A DNA stretch of 64,000 bases, from positions 62,001 through 126,000 of the forward strand of contig JAWKWX010000002.1 of NCBI GenBank assembly GCA_041397305.1, written 5' to 3'. This document shows, piece by piece, positions 16,019 through 25,274 of this stretch. This DNA is from TMP-24 sp041397305 (GTDB taxonomy: Bacteria; Pseudomonadota; Alphaproteobacteria; Rhodobacterales; Rhodobacteraceae). Position numbers and translations under genes: made by a program. The notes below the pieces were generated by a model. It saw only the letters and a program-made list of their open reading frames with translations. It ran no database searches and was not told the origin of the DNA. Every line of letters begins with the position of its first letter. The stretch's first letter is position 1.

Positions 16019-17416
16019 TCAGGGCCGGAAGCTGAAATTACGCCCGAGGGTCACGAAAAGCGCCGTCGAATCGGCATCGGCGACCCCGGTTTCCTTGCGC
16101 AGCCGGTACTGGACGCCGCCCGTCAGGTTCCAGTCGGCCGTCAGATCGCGGATGTAGCTCGCCTGCAGGGTCGTCAGCTCGATCGTGTTGGCGGGTGCAA
16201 AGACGCTTGAACCCGCATCCTGCTGGCCCCAGTCGAGGCTGAGACGGACGCGCGACAGCGTATCGATCGGATGGGTGTAATCGACGCCGAGGCGGGTGTC
16301 GGTGACTTCCTGGTCGTTGTTGTTGGTCGAGGCCGATCGGTCGAACGTAAGGTTGAACGTGTCGGCCTTCATCTGACGGCTGTAGGCGATCGAGGCAATC
16401 CACCCGGTCGAGCCGATAGCGGCATCGGTAACGCCCGCCGAAACGCGCAGGTTGCCGAGCGGCAGCTGCAGATCGCGCCCGAAGGTCAGCGAGGTCCGGC
16501 GGCCGTTCTGGTTAACGCCGCTGGTTAGCGCGCCGAAGACCGAACCATTCGGCAGGGATTTGGTCAACCGGATGTTGCTGGACAGGCCATTGCGGTTGGT
16601 CGTGCCTGTGTTGCGCACCGTTTCGACCTCGGTCACGCCGATCTGGCCATCGAGCGTGAGAACCGGATTGATATCATAGGACAGGCCCACCGCGTAGTCG
16701 GTGGTGGTCCGCACGGTCTGGAAAGCGTCGTCCGCGTCATAGCGGCTGAGACCGGCCGAAAGCCTGCCGGTGGCCACCGGGCTCAGGCGGAAGCTGAGCG
16801 TCCCGGTCGCGCTGTCGGTTCGCGTGTCGAAGATGCGCGGGTTGACGACGTTGCTGTAATCTTTCTGCGCATGTTTCAGATCGAGCGTGAAGCCCAGTGG
16901 TGCATTCAGGCCGACCTCGTATTTCAGGCCGAGGTTCGTGTCGCGCAAGGTCCCGCCGTTGCCGACGAGCGTGCCGAACTGCTGTTCTTCGCGCTCGACC
17001 TGGAACGGGTTGAGAAACTCCCGGTCGACATTGCGGTAAGCGCCGGTCAGCGTCAGGCGGCTGTTCACGCTGTCGGTCATGAAGCGCAGCTTCAGCTCGG
17101 GGTCCTCGAAACCCGAGACCGAGCGGCCGGGAATGTCGGCAAAGCGCACGACACCCGTCGCAAGCACCGAGAGGTCGTAGGCGGATGTCCGGCTGGTTAT
17201 TCCGAAGGAAAGCTTCGTGTCGGAAATGAACGTATCGCCCGTCGCCCCGCCAGGGGTCAGGGCGAAATTGTCGTCATATTTCAGCGTCGTGCTGACGCCG
17301 ATGTCGACCTGAAGCCCTCCGGACGCACCTGCGCCTCCCTGTTGCGGGGAGGCGTAGGTCGGCCAGAGTGTTGCGAGTGCGGCGATGACCGCCAGTCTGC
17401 TCGTCGTTGATCCCAC
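16019..17416 (-). CDS. outer-membrane beta-barrel protein of the EPS system
   Basis: A 465-residue secreted protein: a GTG start, a signal peptide (RLAVIAALATLWPTYASP) and then a long run of alternating polar/hydrophobic strands such as YDLSVLATGVVRFA and TGTLSFRLSPVATGRLSAGL, ending in the aromatic strand FVTLGRNFSFRP. This is the pattern of porin-like barrels (beta-barrel porin 2 / PEP-CTERM-associated barrel group) that accompany OPX proteins in exosortase EPS loci. Expected in the outer membrane as a polysaccharide secretin partner. It starts 16 bases after the OPX gene stop, so they are cotranscribed. Confidence 0.82.
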   Translation of the reverse strand: MGSTTSRLAVIAALATLWPTYASPQQGGAGASGGLQVDIGVSTTLKYDDNFALTPGGATGDTFISDTKLSFGITSRTSAYDLSVLATGVVRFADIPGRSVSGFEDPELKLRFMTDSVNSRLTLTGAYRNVDREFLNPFQVEREEQQFGTLVGNGGTLRDTNLGLKYEVGLNAPLGFTLDLKHAQKDYSNVVNPRIFDTRTDSATGTLSFRLSPVATGRLSAGLSRYDADDAFQTVRTTTDYAVGLSYDINPVLTLDGQIGVTEVETVRNTGTTNRNGLSSNIRLTKSLPNGSVFGALTSGVNQNGRRTSLTFGRDLQLPLGNLRVSAGVTDAAIGSTGWIASIAYSRQMKADTFNLTFDRSASTNNNDQEVTDTRLGVDYTHPIDTLSRVRLSLDWGQQDAGSSVFAPANTIELTTLQASYIRDLTADWNLTGGVQYRLRKETGVADADSTALFVTLGRNFSFRP

Positions 17417-17431
17417 CCGATATCCTGCCTG

Positions 17432-18064
17432 TTATTCGAAGAGGCGACGCTCCGGTACCACGATCACATCGCCCTGATGCAGAACGATGACCGGCGCATT
17501 CGCCCCCTGCTGCACTGCCTTGTAGTTATAGTTGTATACCGTTTCCCTGCCGGTTTTGGAATCCGCCCGACGCAACTGAATGCGCTTTGTTGCCGCAAAG
17601 CGCGTCAGGCCGCCGTTTTCGGCCAGGAACTGCAGCAGCGTGGTGCCGGGCACAACGTCCAGACGCCCGGGTTTGTTGAATTCACCCATCGCATAGACCG
17701 ACATCATGCCCGATTGCGTGACGTTCTGCGCGGCAAGGCCCGCTGCCGCATTGGCAACCGCCTGCGTCGTCGGATTGAGCTGTCCCACCGACAGGAAGAC
17801 CGTGGGCGGCGCCGCGAATTTCGAGGCGAGCGCTGCCGAGATCGAGGAACGCATGCTGTCGATCGTCTGGCCGCTGGCCTTGATGGCGCCGACCAGCGGC
17901 AGGCTGACCGTGCCGTCGGGAAGAACGAGGAGGTTCCGGTTGAGACTCGGGTCCTCGAGGATTTCCATGTTCAGCACATCGCCGGACTGGATCTTGTAGG
18001 TCTGGGCAAGCGCCATCGGCGCCAGCATGAGGGCCAGAAGAAGGCCGAAGAGGGTTCTGAGCAT
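17432..18064 (-). CDS. polysaccharide export protein (OPX/Wza family, short form)
   Basis: A 210-residue periplasmic/outer-membrane export protein. The signal peptide ends at MALA-Q (about residue 20) and has no lipobox Cys, unlike Wza. The PES domain is seen in YKIQSGDVLNMEILEDPSL and LPDGTVSLPLVG; an SLBB-like part follows (YAMGEFNKPGRLDVVPG, LLQFLAENGGL). It lacks the C-terminal helix that forms the Wza outer-membrane pore, so the adjacent barrel probably provides the channel. Start ATG 18064. Confidence 0.9.
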   Translation of the reverse strand: MLRTLFGLLLALMLAPMALAQTYKIQSGDVLNMEILEDPSLNRNLLVLPDGTVSLPLVGAIKASGQTIDSMRSSISAALASKFAAPPTVFLSVGQLNPTTQAVANAAAGLAAQNVTQSGMMSVYAMGEFNKPGRLDVVPGTTLLQFLAENGGLTRFAATKRIQLRRADSKTGRETVYNYNYKAVQQGANAPVIVLHQGDVIVVPERRLFE

Positions 18065-18187
18065 TTTGGCACCCTAGCTTTTGATCGGACCCAGATTAGA
18101 AGCGGGCCGTTCTTTTTCAAAACATTAACAGGACTCGAAACGGTTCGTAAACTCGATCACGACGTTCGTGCCCGTGCGGCAACACCT

Positions 18188-20641
18188 TTATGGCGTATCC
18201 GGGGCAAATCCGGCGGCTTTGAGCCTTTCCAGCTCTTCTTTCGCCGAAATCACGAAGTCCCGCGAATCGCCATCGGGAACAAGTGCCAGCGCAGCGGCGA
18301 ATCTCTTCGCGGCGTCCGCGTCGGCCCCCGAAGCCTTGTAGGCCATCGCGAGATGATATTGCACCATCGGGTCCTTCGGCAGCCCGGCGGCGGCTTTTTC
18401 CAGCTCGTTGAGCGCGTCGCCATAATTGCCGTTGAGATAGGCGATCCAGCCGTAGGTGTCCTGATAGGCCGGCACTCCGCTCGCCCTCAGGCGCCGCGCG
18501 ATGATCTCGGCGCGCCGCAGGCTGTCGGCGTCCTTGCGATAGCTGGACAGCAGGCTCGCAAGGTTGTTGGCGACGATCGGGTTCGCGGAATTTTCCTGGT
18601 AGAGCACCTCGTAGATGGCGATCGCACCCTCGATATCGCCCTCGCCTTCCAGAATGCCCGCCTTGGCCCAGCGCAACTCACCCGAAGTCGGATTGATGGT
18701 CAAAGCCTGATCGAGAAGTGTCAGCGCCTCCCGTCGACGAGCCGGGTCAAGCGCCACGGCGCGAACCAGGGCCATCCAGATGTCGGTACGGTCCGGGGAC
18801 TGAACAAGCAAAGCACGATATTCGCCCTCTGCGCCTTTCTGATCACCGGTCAGCGCAAGCACGGTGGCGTGGATGAATTGCACGTCCTTGTTGTCCGGAT
18901 CCTCTGCCAGGATCTTCGCAGCATAGGCCAGCGCCTCGGAATTTCGGCCATTGGCCAGATGGTTGCGCAGAACCGCTACCTTGGCGTCAGTGCGCTTGCC
19001 TTCGTTGCTGGCCAGACGCTCCAGAAAGTCTAGGGCATCGCCCGTCTTCTGCTGGCCTTCGAGTACGGCGGCGCGAATTGCGCCGATGTCATTGGCCAGT
19101 CGCGGATCCTTCAGGTTCTCCAACTCACGCACAACGCCTTCGGCGCGCGGCCAGTCCTGCAGTGCGACATAGAGCTGCCCGAGCGGCACCAGAAGTGCCG
19201 CATTGCCGGGCGACAGGCGCAGGGCCTCGACCAGAACCCCCTCGGCCGGCAGAAGCTTGTTCTCGGACGCAAGGAGCTGGGCGTAGCGCAGCGATTCCGC
19301 CGGAGCGCGGCCCGACGCCTCGACGGCCTGTGCGAGCGTGTCGCGCATGAGGTCACGCTGGCCATCGCGTTCATAGGCCTGCGCCATCAGCGTCAGGAGC
19401 GATGCGTCACGCGGGTTCTGATCGACCGCATCCCTGAGAATGGCGACCGCATCGCTCGCATCATCATCCATGATCTGCCAGGTGGCTTTCAGCTTGATCG
19501 CCTCGACATTGCCGGAGTCTTCGGCAAGGACATCGTCAACGAGCGCCCGCGCACCATCGCTGTCGCCGACGGCGAGCTTCATGCGGGCCAAAGCGACCCT
19601 GACCGAGCGCGCCTCGTCAGCGTCTTTCACGTCATCGAGCAGCGCCTCCATCTCGGCGATGGCGCCATCGCGGTCGCCCTGGTCAAAATGGAAACCGGCG
19701 CGGGCAGAGCGGAAGACGGTGGCCTGCTGGCCGCTTTCGATCAGCCGGTCAAGCTCGGCAAGTGCCGCGTCTGCGCCGCGATATTCGCCAAGGAACCGCA
19801 CCAGCGAGGTGAGGTTTTGCATGTCGTCGGGCACCTCGGTCGCGCGCTTGCGCAGAAAGGCTTCGGCCTTGTCGTAATCCTTGCGTGAAAGATACCAGCG
19901 CAGAAGCGCCTCCGGCATCTCTGGCGCGTCGGGAAAGACCTGGATCATCTCGATCAGACCGCGCTCCACCGCCGCATTGTCCTGAAGCGCCGCGTTCACC
20001 GACAGCCGTTGGGCGTAGAACAGCTTTTCCTTCGGCGCGACCGCGATCACCTTGTTCAGCTCGTCCAGTGCCTGCGACAGCGACTGGCCGCGGATCAGAT
20101 CGTCGATGATGACCTTGTAGAGCGTCTGATTGTCAGGCTCCTTTTCACGCAGCGCGCGGGCGGCGTCGACGGCCCTGAGGATGGCGGCGCTGTCGCTTCG
20201 TTCGACGGCCTTGCCATAAGTCACGAGAATCCGGGTTGCCTTTAGCGAGAGATCATCGGGGGCCACCGCCAGCGCCCGGGTGACGAAGGCCTCTGCATCG
20301 GCCCATTCGCCGCTGTCGGCGGCCATCTCGGAAAGCGCCTTCAGCCCTGCCAGATCGTTGGGATATTGTTCGATCAGCCGCAGATACTGGCTGTAGGCCT
20401 CGCGCAAATTGCCCCTGCCGCGCTCGGCTTCGGCATAGGCGAGACGCGCATCGTGATGTTCACCGTTGAGCTTGAAGACATTCCGAAACTCGACAAGCGC
20501 GCGGTCTATGTCGCCCGCCTGCAGATAGTCGAGCCCGGCGTTGAAATGACGCTCCGCCCGCTGTTCTGCGGTATCACACGCGGCCAGAAGCGCCACTGTG
20601 GCAACAATGGCGAGGGTAAGGGACAGGCGTCGTCTCATCAC
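18188..20641 (-). CDS. large TPR-repeat lipoprotein of the exosortase/EPS system (PrsT-like)
   Basis: An 817-residue lipoprotein with signal sequence LTLAIVATVALLAAC; the lipobox Cys is residue 22. The rest is tandem tetratricopeptide repeats, for example FNAGLDYLQAGDIDRALVEF and AILEGEGDIEGAIAIYEVLY (as separate 34-residue units). Length and layout match the TPR lipoproteins of PEP-CTERM/exosortase loci (PrsT). It is probably anchored at the inner face of the outer membrane and organises export proteins. Start: GTG 20641 has the better spaced Shine-Dalgarno (aaggtgag); ATG 20638 is the alternative. Confidence 0.85.
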   Translation of the reverse strand: MMRRRLSLTLAIVATVALLAACDTAEQRAERHFNAGLDYLQAGDIDRALVEFRNVFKLNGEHHDARLAYAEAERGRGNLREAYSQYLRLIEQYPNDLAGLKALSEMAADSGEWADAEAFVTRALAVAPDDLSLKATRILVTYGKAVERSDSAAILRAVDAARALREKEPDNQTLYKVIIDDLIRGQSLSQALDELNKVIAVAPKEKLFYAQRLSVNAALQDNAAVERGLIEMIQVFPDAPEMPEALLRWYLSRKDYDKAEAFLRKRATEVPDDMQNLTSLVRFLGEYRGADAALAELDRLIESGQQATVFRSARAGFHFDQGDRDGAIAEMEALLDDVKDADEARSVRVALARMKLAVGDSDGARALVDDVLAEDSGNVEAIKLKATWQIMDDDASDAVAILRDAVDQNPRDASLLTLMAQAYERDGQRDLMRDTLAQAVEASGRAPAESLRYAQLLASENKLLPAEGVLVEALRLSPGNAALLVPLGQLYVALQDWPRAEGVVRELENLKDPRLANDIGAIRAAVLEGQQKTGDALDFLERLASNEGKRTDAKVAVLRNHLANGRNSEALAYAAKILAEDPDNKDVQFIHATVLALTGDQKGAEGEYRALLVQSPDRTDIWMALVRAVALDPARRREALTLLDQALTINPTSGELRWAKAGILEGEGDIEGAIAIYEVLYQENSANPIVANNLASLLSSYRKDADSLRRAEIIARRLRASGVPAYQDTYGWIAYLNGNYGDALNELEKAAAGLPKDPMVQYHLAMAYKASGADADAAKRFAAALALVPDGDSRDFVISAKEELERLKAAGFAPDTP

Positions 20642-20743
20642 GGGTTCAGCTCACCTTGCCAGCGCGATCAGCCACGCCGAAAACACACTCAGCAGTAGTA
20701 CGCAAGGACATAGCGCGCACTGCTTCACGATAACAAGATTGAA

Positions 20744-21433
20744 CTAGTACCCAGTCCCCTTCGCAACCGCACCGAAAGTCTTCAGAAGGATGACCAGATC
20801 GGTGCGGAAGGACAAGACGCGGTCGTAATCATTGTCGAATTCCGCGCGCTTGGCGAACGTACAGCTGTTGCGGTCAGAAATCTGCCAGAGACCGGAGATG
20901 CCCGGACGCAGACCATAATAGGCCAGCCCGGGATAGAGCTCGCGCTGTTCCGGCATCATCGGCCGTGGCCCGACCAGGGACATGTGCCCCATGAGCACGT
21001 TCCACAGCTGCGGCAGTTCATCGAGCGAGGACTTGCGGAGGAAGCGACCAAGCATCGTGACGCGCGGATCGTATTTGAGCTTTTGCGTCGCGTCCCATTC
21101 GCGCCGAGCTTCCGGGTTTGCCGCCAGATAGCCCTCCAGGCGCTTGTCGGCGCCTGCGACCATGGTCCGGAGCTTGATCATCCGGAAGCTGCGCCCGCCC
21201 TTCCCGACGCGGTCGCTGGTATAGAACGGGTTCTCGCCGTCCATCATCACGATCAGCGCCAGAAGCGCGATCAGCGGCACCACGACGATGGCGGCGGCCA
21301 GCACGATCGCCATATCCAGAAACCGTTTGAAGAACTTGCGATAGGCCCCCTGTCGCACCGGGAGAGCGACCTGCCCCAGCGGCGCCGAGGCCGAATGAAT
21401 TTCGTCGGTCATATCATTAAACTGCATGGTCAT
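20744..21433 (-). CDS. polyprenyl-phosphate sugar-1-phosphate transferase (initiating EPS glycosyltransferase)
   Basis: A 229-residue short-form initiating transferase (WcaJ/EpsE/PglC-like catalytic domain with one N-terminal membrane helix MAIVLAAAIVVVPLIALLAL at about residues 41-60). Catalytic segments: FYTSDRVGKGG, MIKLRTM, SSLDELPQLWNVLMGHMSLV, GPRPMMPEQ and RPGISGLWQ. It transfers a sugar-1-phosphate from UDP-sugar to undecaprenyl phosphate and so starts the EPS repeat unit. I chose ATG 21433; an in-frame ATG lies at 21427. First gene of the minus-strand EPS block. Confidence 0.93.
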   Translation of the reverse strand: MTMQFNDMTDEIHSASAPLGQVALPVRQGAYRKFFKRFLDMAIVLAAAIVVVPLIALLALIVMMDGENPFYTSDRVGKGGRSFRMIKLRTMVAGADKRLEGYLAANPEARREWDATQKLKYDPRVTMLGRFLRKSSLDELPQLWNVLMGHMSLVGPRPMMPEQRELYPGLAYYGLRPGISGLWQISDRNSCTFAKRAEFDNDYDRVLSFRTDLVILLKTFGAVAKGTGY

Positions 21434-21891
21434 AAGTCGCACTGGTTCCCAGCTTGATCGAAACAATATCTTTGGCGGCCCGAAGGCCGTGGAAAGTTGA
21501 AATCTGACGGGAGCGCCCCCTCCCATCCTTCTGATACACCTTCGCTGCCAACGACAAAAGAAGATTTGGCCATGTTTAGCAGGCCCCAGGGGAATCCCGC
21601 CAATTCCGATGGACTTTGCCAACGCCAGGGCGCAAAACGCCAACGCGCAGCATGGATAGGCCGCAGATTGGAAACAATGAAGGCATCAATGTGACTTCAT
21701 GCGCGGGGAAGGTCCGGAAAGTCGGCAAACATGGCCGAATCAAGAGCGGCTCGCCATATGTCCGGGCAGGCTTGCATAGGATCGCCATCAAGTTGACGAA
21801 CTGATGTGAGCAGGAAGGCGCAAGCCCTTCTGTGGCCTTGCCTTGCAGGGTTACAGCGCGCAGGGTAGATGCGGCGACGGTGGAAGATCGG
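21434..21891. promoter_or_regulatory. divergent intergenic region of the EPS locus
   Basis: These 458 bases separate the minus-strand sugar transferase block from the plus-strand ATPase/Wzz/kinase block, so promoters for both must lie here. Composition is a little lower in GC than the genes. No ORF with family similarity and no strong terminator hairpin or clear operator was found. The frame upstream of the ATPase stays open to a GTG at 21832, but the extra residues are not conserved in type. Confidence 0.4.
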
Positions 21892-22782
21892 ATGAACAAG
21901 GTCGTGGAGACCAGAGCAGAAGACGCGGGCAACATCGGCTTCTATATGGATTTCTTCGGATTCCGGGAGAGGCCGTTCACGCTCGTCCCCGACCCGGATT
22001 TCCTTTTCTGGTCGGCTCAGCATCGGCGTGCCTACTCGGTTCTGGAATTCGGCATCCTCTCGCGCGCGCCCATCACGCTGGTGACGGGCGGTGTCGGTTG
22101 CGGCAAGACCACGCTTCTGCGCGAGCTTCTGCGCCAGTTCGGCGCCAAGGTCACGGTCGGCCTGATCTCGAACGCGCAGGGTGGCCGTGGCGAACTGATC
22201 CAATGGGTTCTGAATGCGCTGGGAGTGCGGTTCAACCCGGCGATTGGATATGTGCAGCTGTTCCAGCAACTGCAGGATTTCCTGATCGATGAATATGCCG
22301 CCGGGCGGCGCGTCGTCCTGATCTTCGACGAGGCGCAGAACCTCTCGCCCGAGAGCCTCGAAGAGCTGAGGATGCTGACCAACATCAACTCCGGCAAGGA
22401 CGAAGTGATCCAGCTGGTGCTGGTCGGTCAACCGGAATTGCGCGACATGGTGCTAGACCCGTCGCTGCGCCAGCTGGCGCAGCGCATCGCGGCGAGCTTC
22501 CACCTGATGCCGCTCGATGAAAAGGCGGTGGGCGAGCTGATCTCCTACCGGCTGCGCGCCGCGGGCGGGACCGGGGCGGAGATCACGCCCGAGGCTGCGG
22601 CGATGATCCACAAGGCGACGCATGGCGTGCCACGGCTGATCAATCAATTGTGCGACATGGCATTGCTTTACGCCTGGAGCACGGACCATCATCATGTCGA
22701 TGCGCAGGTTGTGCAGTCTGTACTCGATGATGGCGTGTTTTTCGCCGCGCAGATCGCGGCTGAGGAAGAGAAACGGAAATGA
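21892..22782 (+). CDS. ExeA-like AAA ATPase of the exosortase/EPS system
   Basis: A 296-residue AAA ATPase of the group found next to exosortase EPS operons. The N-terminal YMDFFGFRERPFTLVPDP is the group hallmark. Walker A is GGVGCGKTTLL and Walker B is RRVVLIFDEAQNL. Arg-rich C-terminal parts (ASFHLMPLDEKAVGELISYR) form the lid. Probably cytosolic and coupled to Wzz-like proteins. I chose ATG 21892 with ggaag just upstream. Its stop overlaps the next start (ATGA). Confidence 0.87.
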   Translation: MNKVVETRAEDAGNIGFYMDFFGFRERPFTLVPDPDFLFWSAQHRRAYSVLEFGILSRAPITLVTGGVGCGKTTLLRELLRQFGAKVTVGLISNAQGGRGELIQWVLNALGVRFNPAIGYVQLFQQLQDFLIDEYAAGRRVVLIFDEAQNLSPESLEELRMLTNINSGKDEVIQLVLVGQPELRDMVLDPSLRQLAQRIAASFHLMPLDEKAVGELISYRLRAAGGTGAEITPEAAAMIHKATHGVPRLINQLCDMALLYAWSTDHHHVDAQVVQSVLDDGVFFAAQIAAEEEKRK

Positions 22783-24314
22783 ACTTCGATCTGTCCTTCT
22801 ATTTTGCGGTATTCCTCCGCCGGATCCACTATTTCATCATCATCACCGCCCTGGTGTCTGCCGCTGCAATTGCCGCGGCGTTCCTCTTGCCGTCGGTCTA
22901 TCAGGCGACGTCGCTTCTGGTGCTTGAATCTTCGACCATCCCCGGTGCGCTGGCGGCGCCCACCGTTCAGGCGGCCGCGCTCGAAAAGCTGCAGCTGATC
23001 GAGAACAAGCTGATGACGCGCCAGAACCTGATCGATATCGCCAACCGCCTCAATGTCTTCAAGGACATCAAGAAGATGACGCCGGACGAGGTGGTGAAGG
23101 CGATGCGTCAGGCGACCACGATCAAGAAAAGCGCCAACAAGGGCGAGGCGACGATCATGAACCTGACCTTCACCGCCGATACCGGCAAGATCGCCGCGGC
23201 GGTGGTCAACGAATATGTCACGCAGATCCTGAAGGAAGATGTCGACCAGCGCACCAAGAGCGCGGAAGCGACCGTCGATTTCTTCGAACAGGAAGTAAAG
23301 CGGCTGAGTGCCGAGCTTGACCAGCTGAGCGCCAAGATCCTTGATTTCCAGAACAAGAATTCCGATGCCCTGCCGTCGACGCTCGCCTTCCGGCTCAGCC
23401 AGCAGACGACCTTGCAAGGCAAGCTCGACACGACGGAACAGAACATCCGTCAGCTGCAGGACCAGCGGGAGCGCCTGAAGGCGCTTTATGAATCGACCGG
23501 CCAGGTCGGAACTGCTGTGCCGCCGCAAACGCCAGAGGCAAAGCAGCTTGCCACGCTGAACGATCAGCTTCGCCAGACGCTTGCGGTGCTGGCGCCGGAT
23601 CACCCGAAGGTCAAGCTTCTGCAGGTGCAGATCGTTCAACTCGAGGAAATCGTGAAGAACCAGACGGCGCCGCCCGCAGACGCTGCCAACCCTACGGCCA
23701 CGATGTTCGATGTGCAGCTTGCCGATATCGATTCCAAGATCGCGCTGGAAACCCAGAACCGCGATCAGATCGCCGAGCAGATGAAGGCGCTGCAGGACAC
23801 GATCGACCGGACGCCCGCCAACCAGATCGCGCTTGATGCGTTGAACCGCGATTATTCGAATATCCAGCAGCAGTACAACGCGGCTGTGGGCAACCTCTCG
23901 AAAGCCTCGGCCGGGGAACGGATCGAGATCCTGTCGAAGGGCGAGAAGCTTTCTGTTCTCGATGCCGCGACCGTGCCGAACAGCCCTGCAAAACCGAACC
24001 GGCCGCTGATTGCTGTCGGCGGCATGGCTCTGGGCATGTTCCTCGGGCTTGGCACCATCTTTCTCACCGAACTTCTCAATCGCGCCGTTCGGCGCCCCAA
24101 GGACATCGTTTCGGCGTTCGGCATAACGCCGCTGGTGACGATCCCCTACATGCGCACCCCGGCCGAAACCTTGCAGCGCCGTTCGGTGTTCATCGGCATG
24201 ATGTTCATGGCCGTGGTCGGCATTCCTGCGATGATCTACGCGGTGCATGTTTTCTACCAGCCGCTCGACATCCTACTCGACCGAGTGGCGCGTCAATTTG
24301 GTATCCGTCTCTGA
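22779..24314 (+). CDS. Wzz/GumC-like chain-length determinant protein
   Basis: A 511-residue inner-membrane polysaccharide co-polymerase. The first helix is FIIITALVSAAAIAAAFLLP (about residues 18-40) and a long periplasmic coiled coil follows (about 150-400). The Pro-rich motif PNSPAKPNRP precedes helix two (LIAVGGMALGMFLGLGTIFL). A third hydrophobic segment lies near the C terminus (MMFMAVVGIPAMIYAVHVF). It sets EPS chain length with the BY-kinase encoded next. Overlaps the ATPase gene by four bases. Confidence 0.9.
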   Translation: MNFDLSFYFAVFLRRIHYFIIITALVSAAAIAAAFLLPSVYQATSLLVLESSTIPGALAAPTVQAAALEKLQLIENKLMTRQNLIDIANRLNVFKDIKKMTPDEVVKAMRQATTIKKSANKGEATIMNLTFTADTGKIAAAVVNEYVTQILKEDVDQRTKSAEATVDFFEQEVKRLSAELDQLSAKILDFQNKNSDALPSTLAFRLSQQTTLQGKLDTTEQNIRQLQDQRERLKALYESTGQVGTAVPPQTPEAKQLATLNDQLRQTLAVLAPDHPKVKLLQVQIVQLEEIVKNQTAPPADAANPTATMFDVQLADIDSKIALETQNRDQIAEQMKALQDTIDRTPANQIALDALNRDYSNIQQQYNAAVGNLSKASAGERIEILSKGEKLSVLDAATVPNSPAKPNRPLIAVGGMALGMFLGLGTIFLTELLNRAVRRPKDIVSAFGITPLVTIPYMRTPAETLQRRSVFIGMMFMAVVGIPAMIYAVHVFYQPLDILLDRVARQFGIRL

Positions 24315-24353
24315 CAGTGCAGGGCGGATCGGCAGAACGTAGCGAGACCGAAG

Positions 24354-25181
24354 ATGGAAAAGCTTGAAGCAGCTCTGGCAAAAGCCCGCGAGGCGCGGAT
24401 GGCGTCGCTTGGCAGTGAAGGCCCACTCACGCCCGCGCGCAGCGCCGAAGCGCCACCGCGCGGTGGCGCCGACTGGCTCGCGTTGCCGGAACTGGCGATC
24501 ACGGCCGAACAGGCCCGCAGTGTCCGCCTGGCCTCACTTCTGGGGGGCAAGGACGCGACGCCCTATGACATGCTGCGCTCGCGCACCATCCGGTTGATGA
24601 GGGACGCTGGCTGGAAGCGGCTGGCCATTACCTCGCCGAATGCCGCCTGCGGCAAGACGACCGTCGCCCTGAACCTTGCGCTGACATTGGCGCGGCAAAG
24701 GGACACGCGGGTGCTGCTGATTGACCTCGACCTGCGTCGCCCCGCGCTTCACAAGCTGATCGGCTACCAGCCCGGACGATCCTTCCACGAAGTCCTGCAG
24801 GACAAGGCCAAGATGGCCGAGGCCTGCGTCCGGGTCGGCGACAATCTGATCATTGCGATGAATGCGACGCCGTCGCGTCATCCCGCCGAAGTCCTGCACA
24901 GCGACGGCAGCCGCGAGGTGTTGAAGGCGGTCGAGGCCGCCTGGCAGCCCGACATCATGATCTTCGACATGTCGCCGATGCTGGCGAGCGACGACAATGT
25001 CGGCTTTCTCGGCAATGTCGATTGCTCGCTTCTGGTGGTTGCGGCAGAAAGCACGACCCTGCCGAACATCGACATCTGTGAAAAAGAGCTGGCGCAACTG
25101 ACCAACGTGCTTGGCGTGGTTCTGAACAAGTGCCGCTATGAAGATCCATCGGCGGGGTACGGTTACGAGGCCTACGAATAG
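24354..25181 (+). CDS. BY-kinase / CpsD-like tyrosine kinase
   Basis: A 275-residue P-loop kinase that acts with the Wzz-like protein. Walker A is SPNAACGKTTVALNL, Walker A' is VLLIDLDLRRPALH and Walker B is IMIFDMSPMLASDD. The C terminus carries four tyrosines in the last 15 residues (RYEDPSAGYGYEAYE), the usual autophosphorylation cluster. The N-terminal 60 residues are Ala/Arg-rich and variable. A strong terminator follows at 25225-25248. Confidence 0.9.
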   Translation: MEKLEAALAKAREARMASLGSEGPLTPARSAEAPPRGGADWLALPELAITAEQARSVRLASLLGGKDATPYDMLRSRTIRLMRDAGWKRLAITSPNAACGKTTVALNLALTLARQRDTRVLLIDLDLRRPALHKLIGYQPGRSFHEVLQDKAKMAEACVRVGDNLIIAMNATPSRHPAEVLHSDGSREVLKAVEAAWQPDIMIFDMSPMLASDDNVGFLGNVDCSLLVVAAESTTLPNIDICEKELAQLTNVLGVVLNKCRYEDPSAGYGYEAYE

Positions 25182-25224
25182 AGCCGTGCGCCTTTTCGCC
25201 GCAACGCGGCCGCGAAAAAAGCAA

Positions 25225-25248
25225 GGCCGGGCTTTCGCCCGGCCTTTT
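25225..25248. terminator. bidirectional intrinsic terminator
   Basis: An 8-bp GC stem (GGCCGGGC/GCCCGGCC) with loop TTTC is followed by TTTT and preceded by AA. It lies between the convergent BY-kinase and VPLPA-CTERM genes and can serve both strands. Confidence 0.85.
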
Positions 25249-25274
25249 CACGATCTCGTACCCTGTTGGTGGCG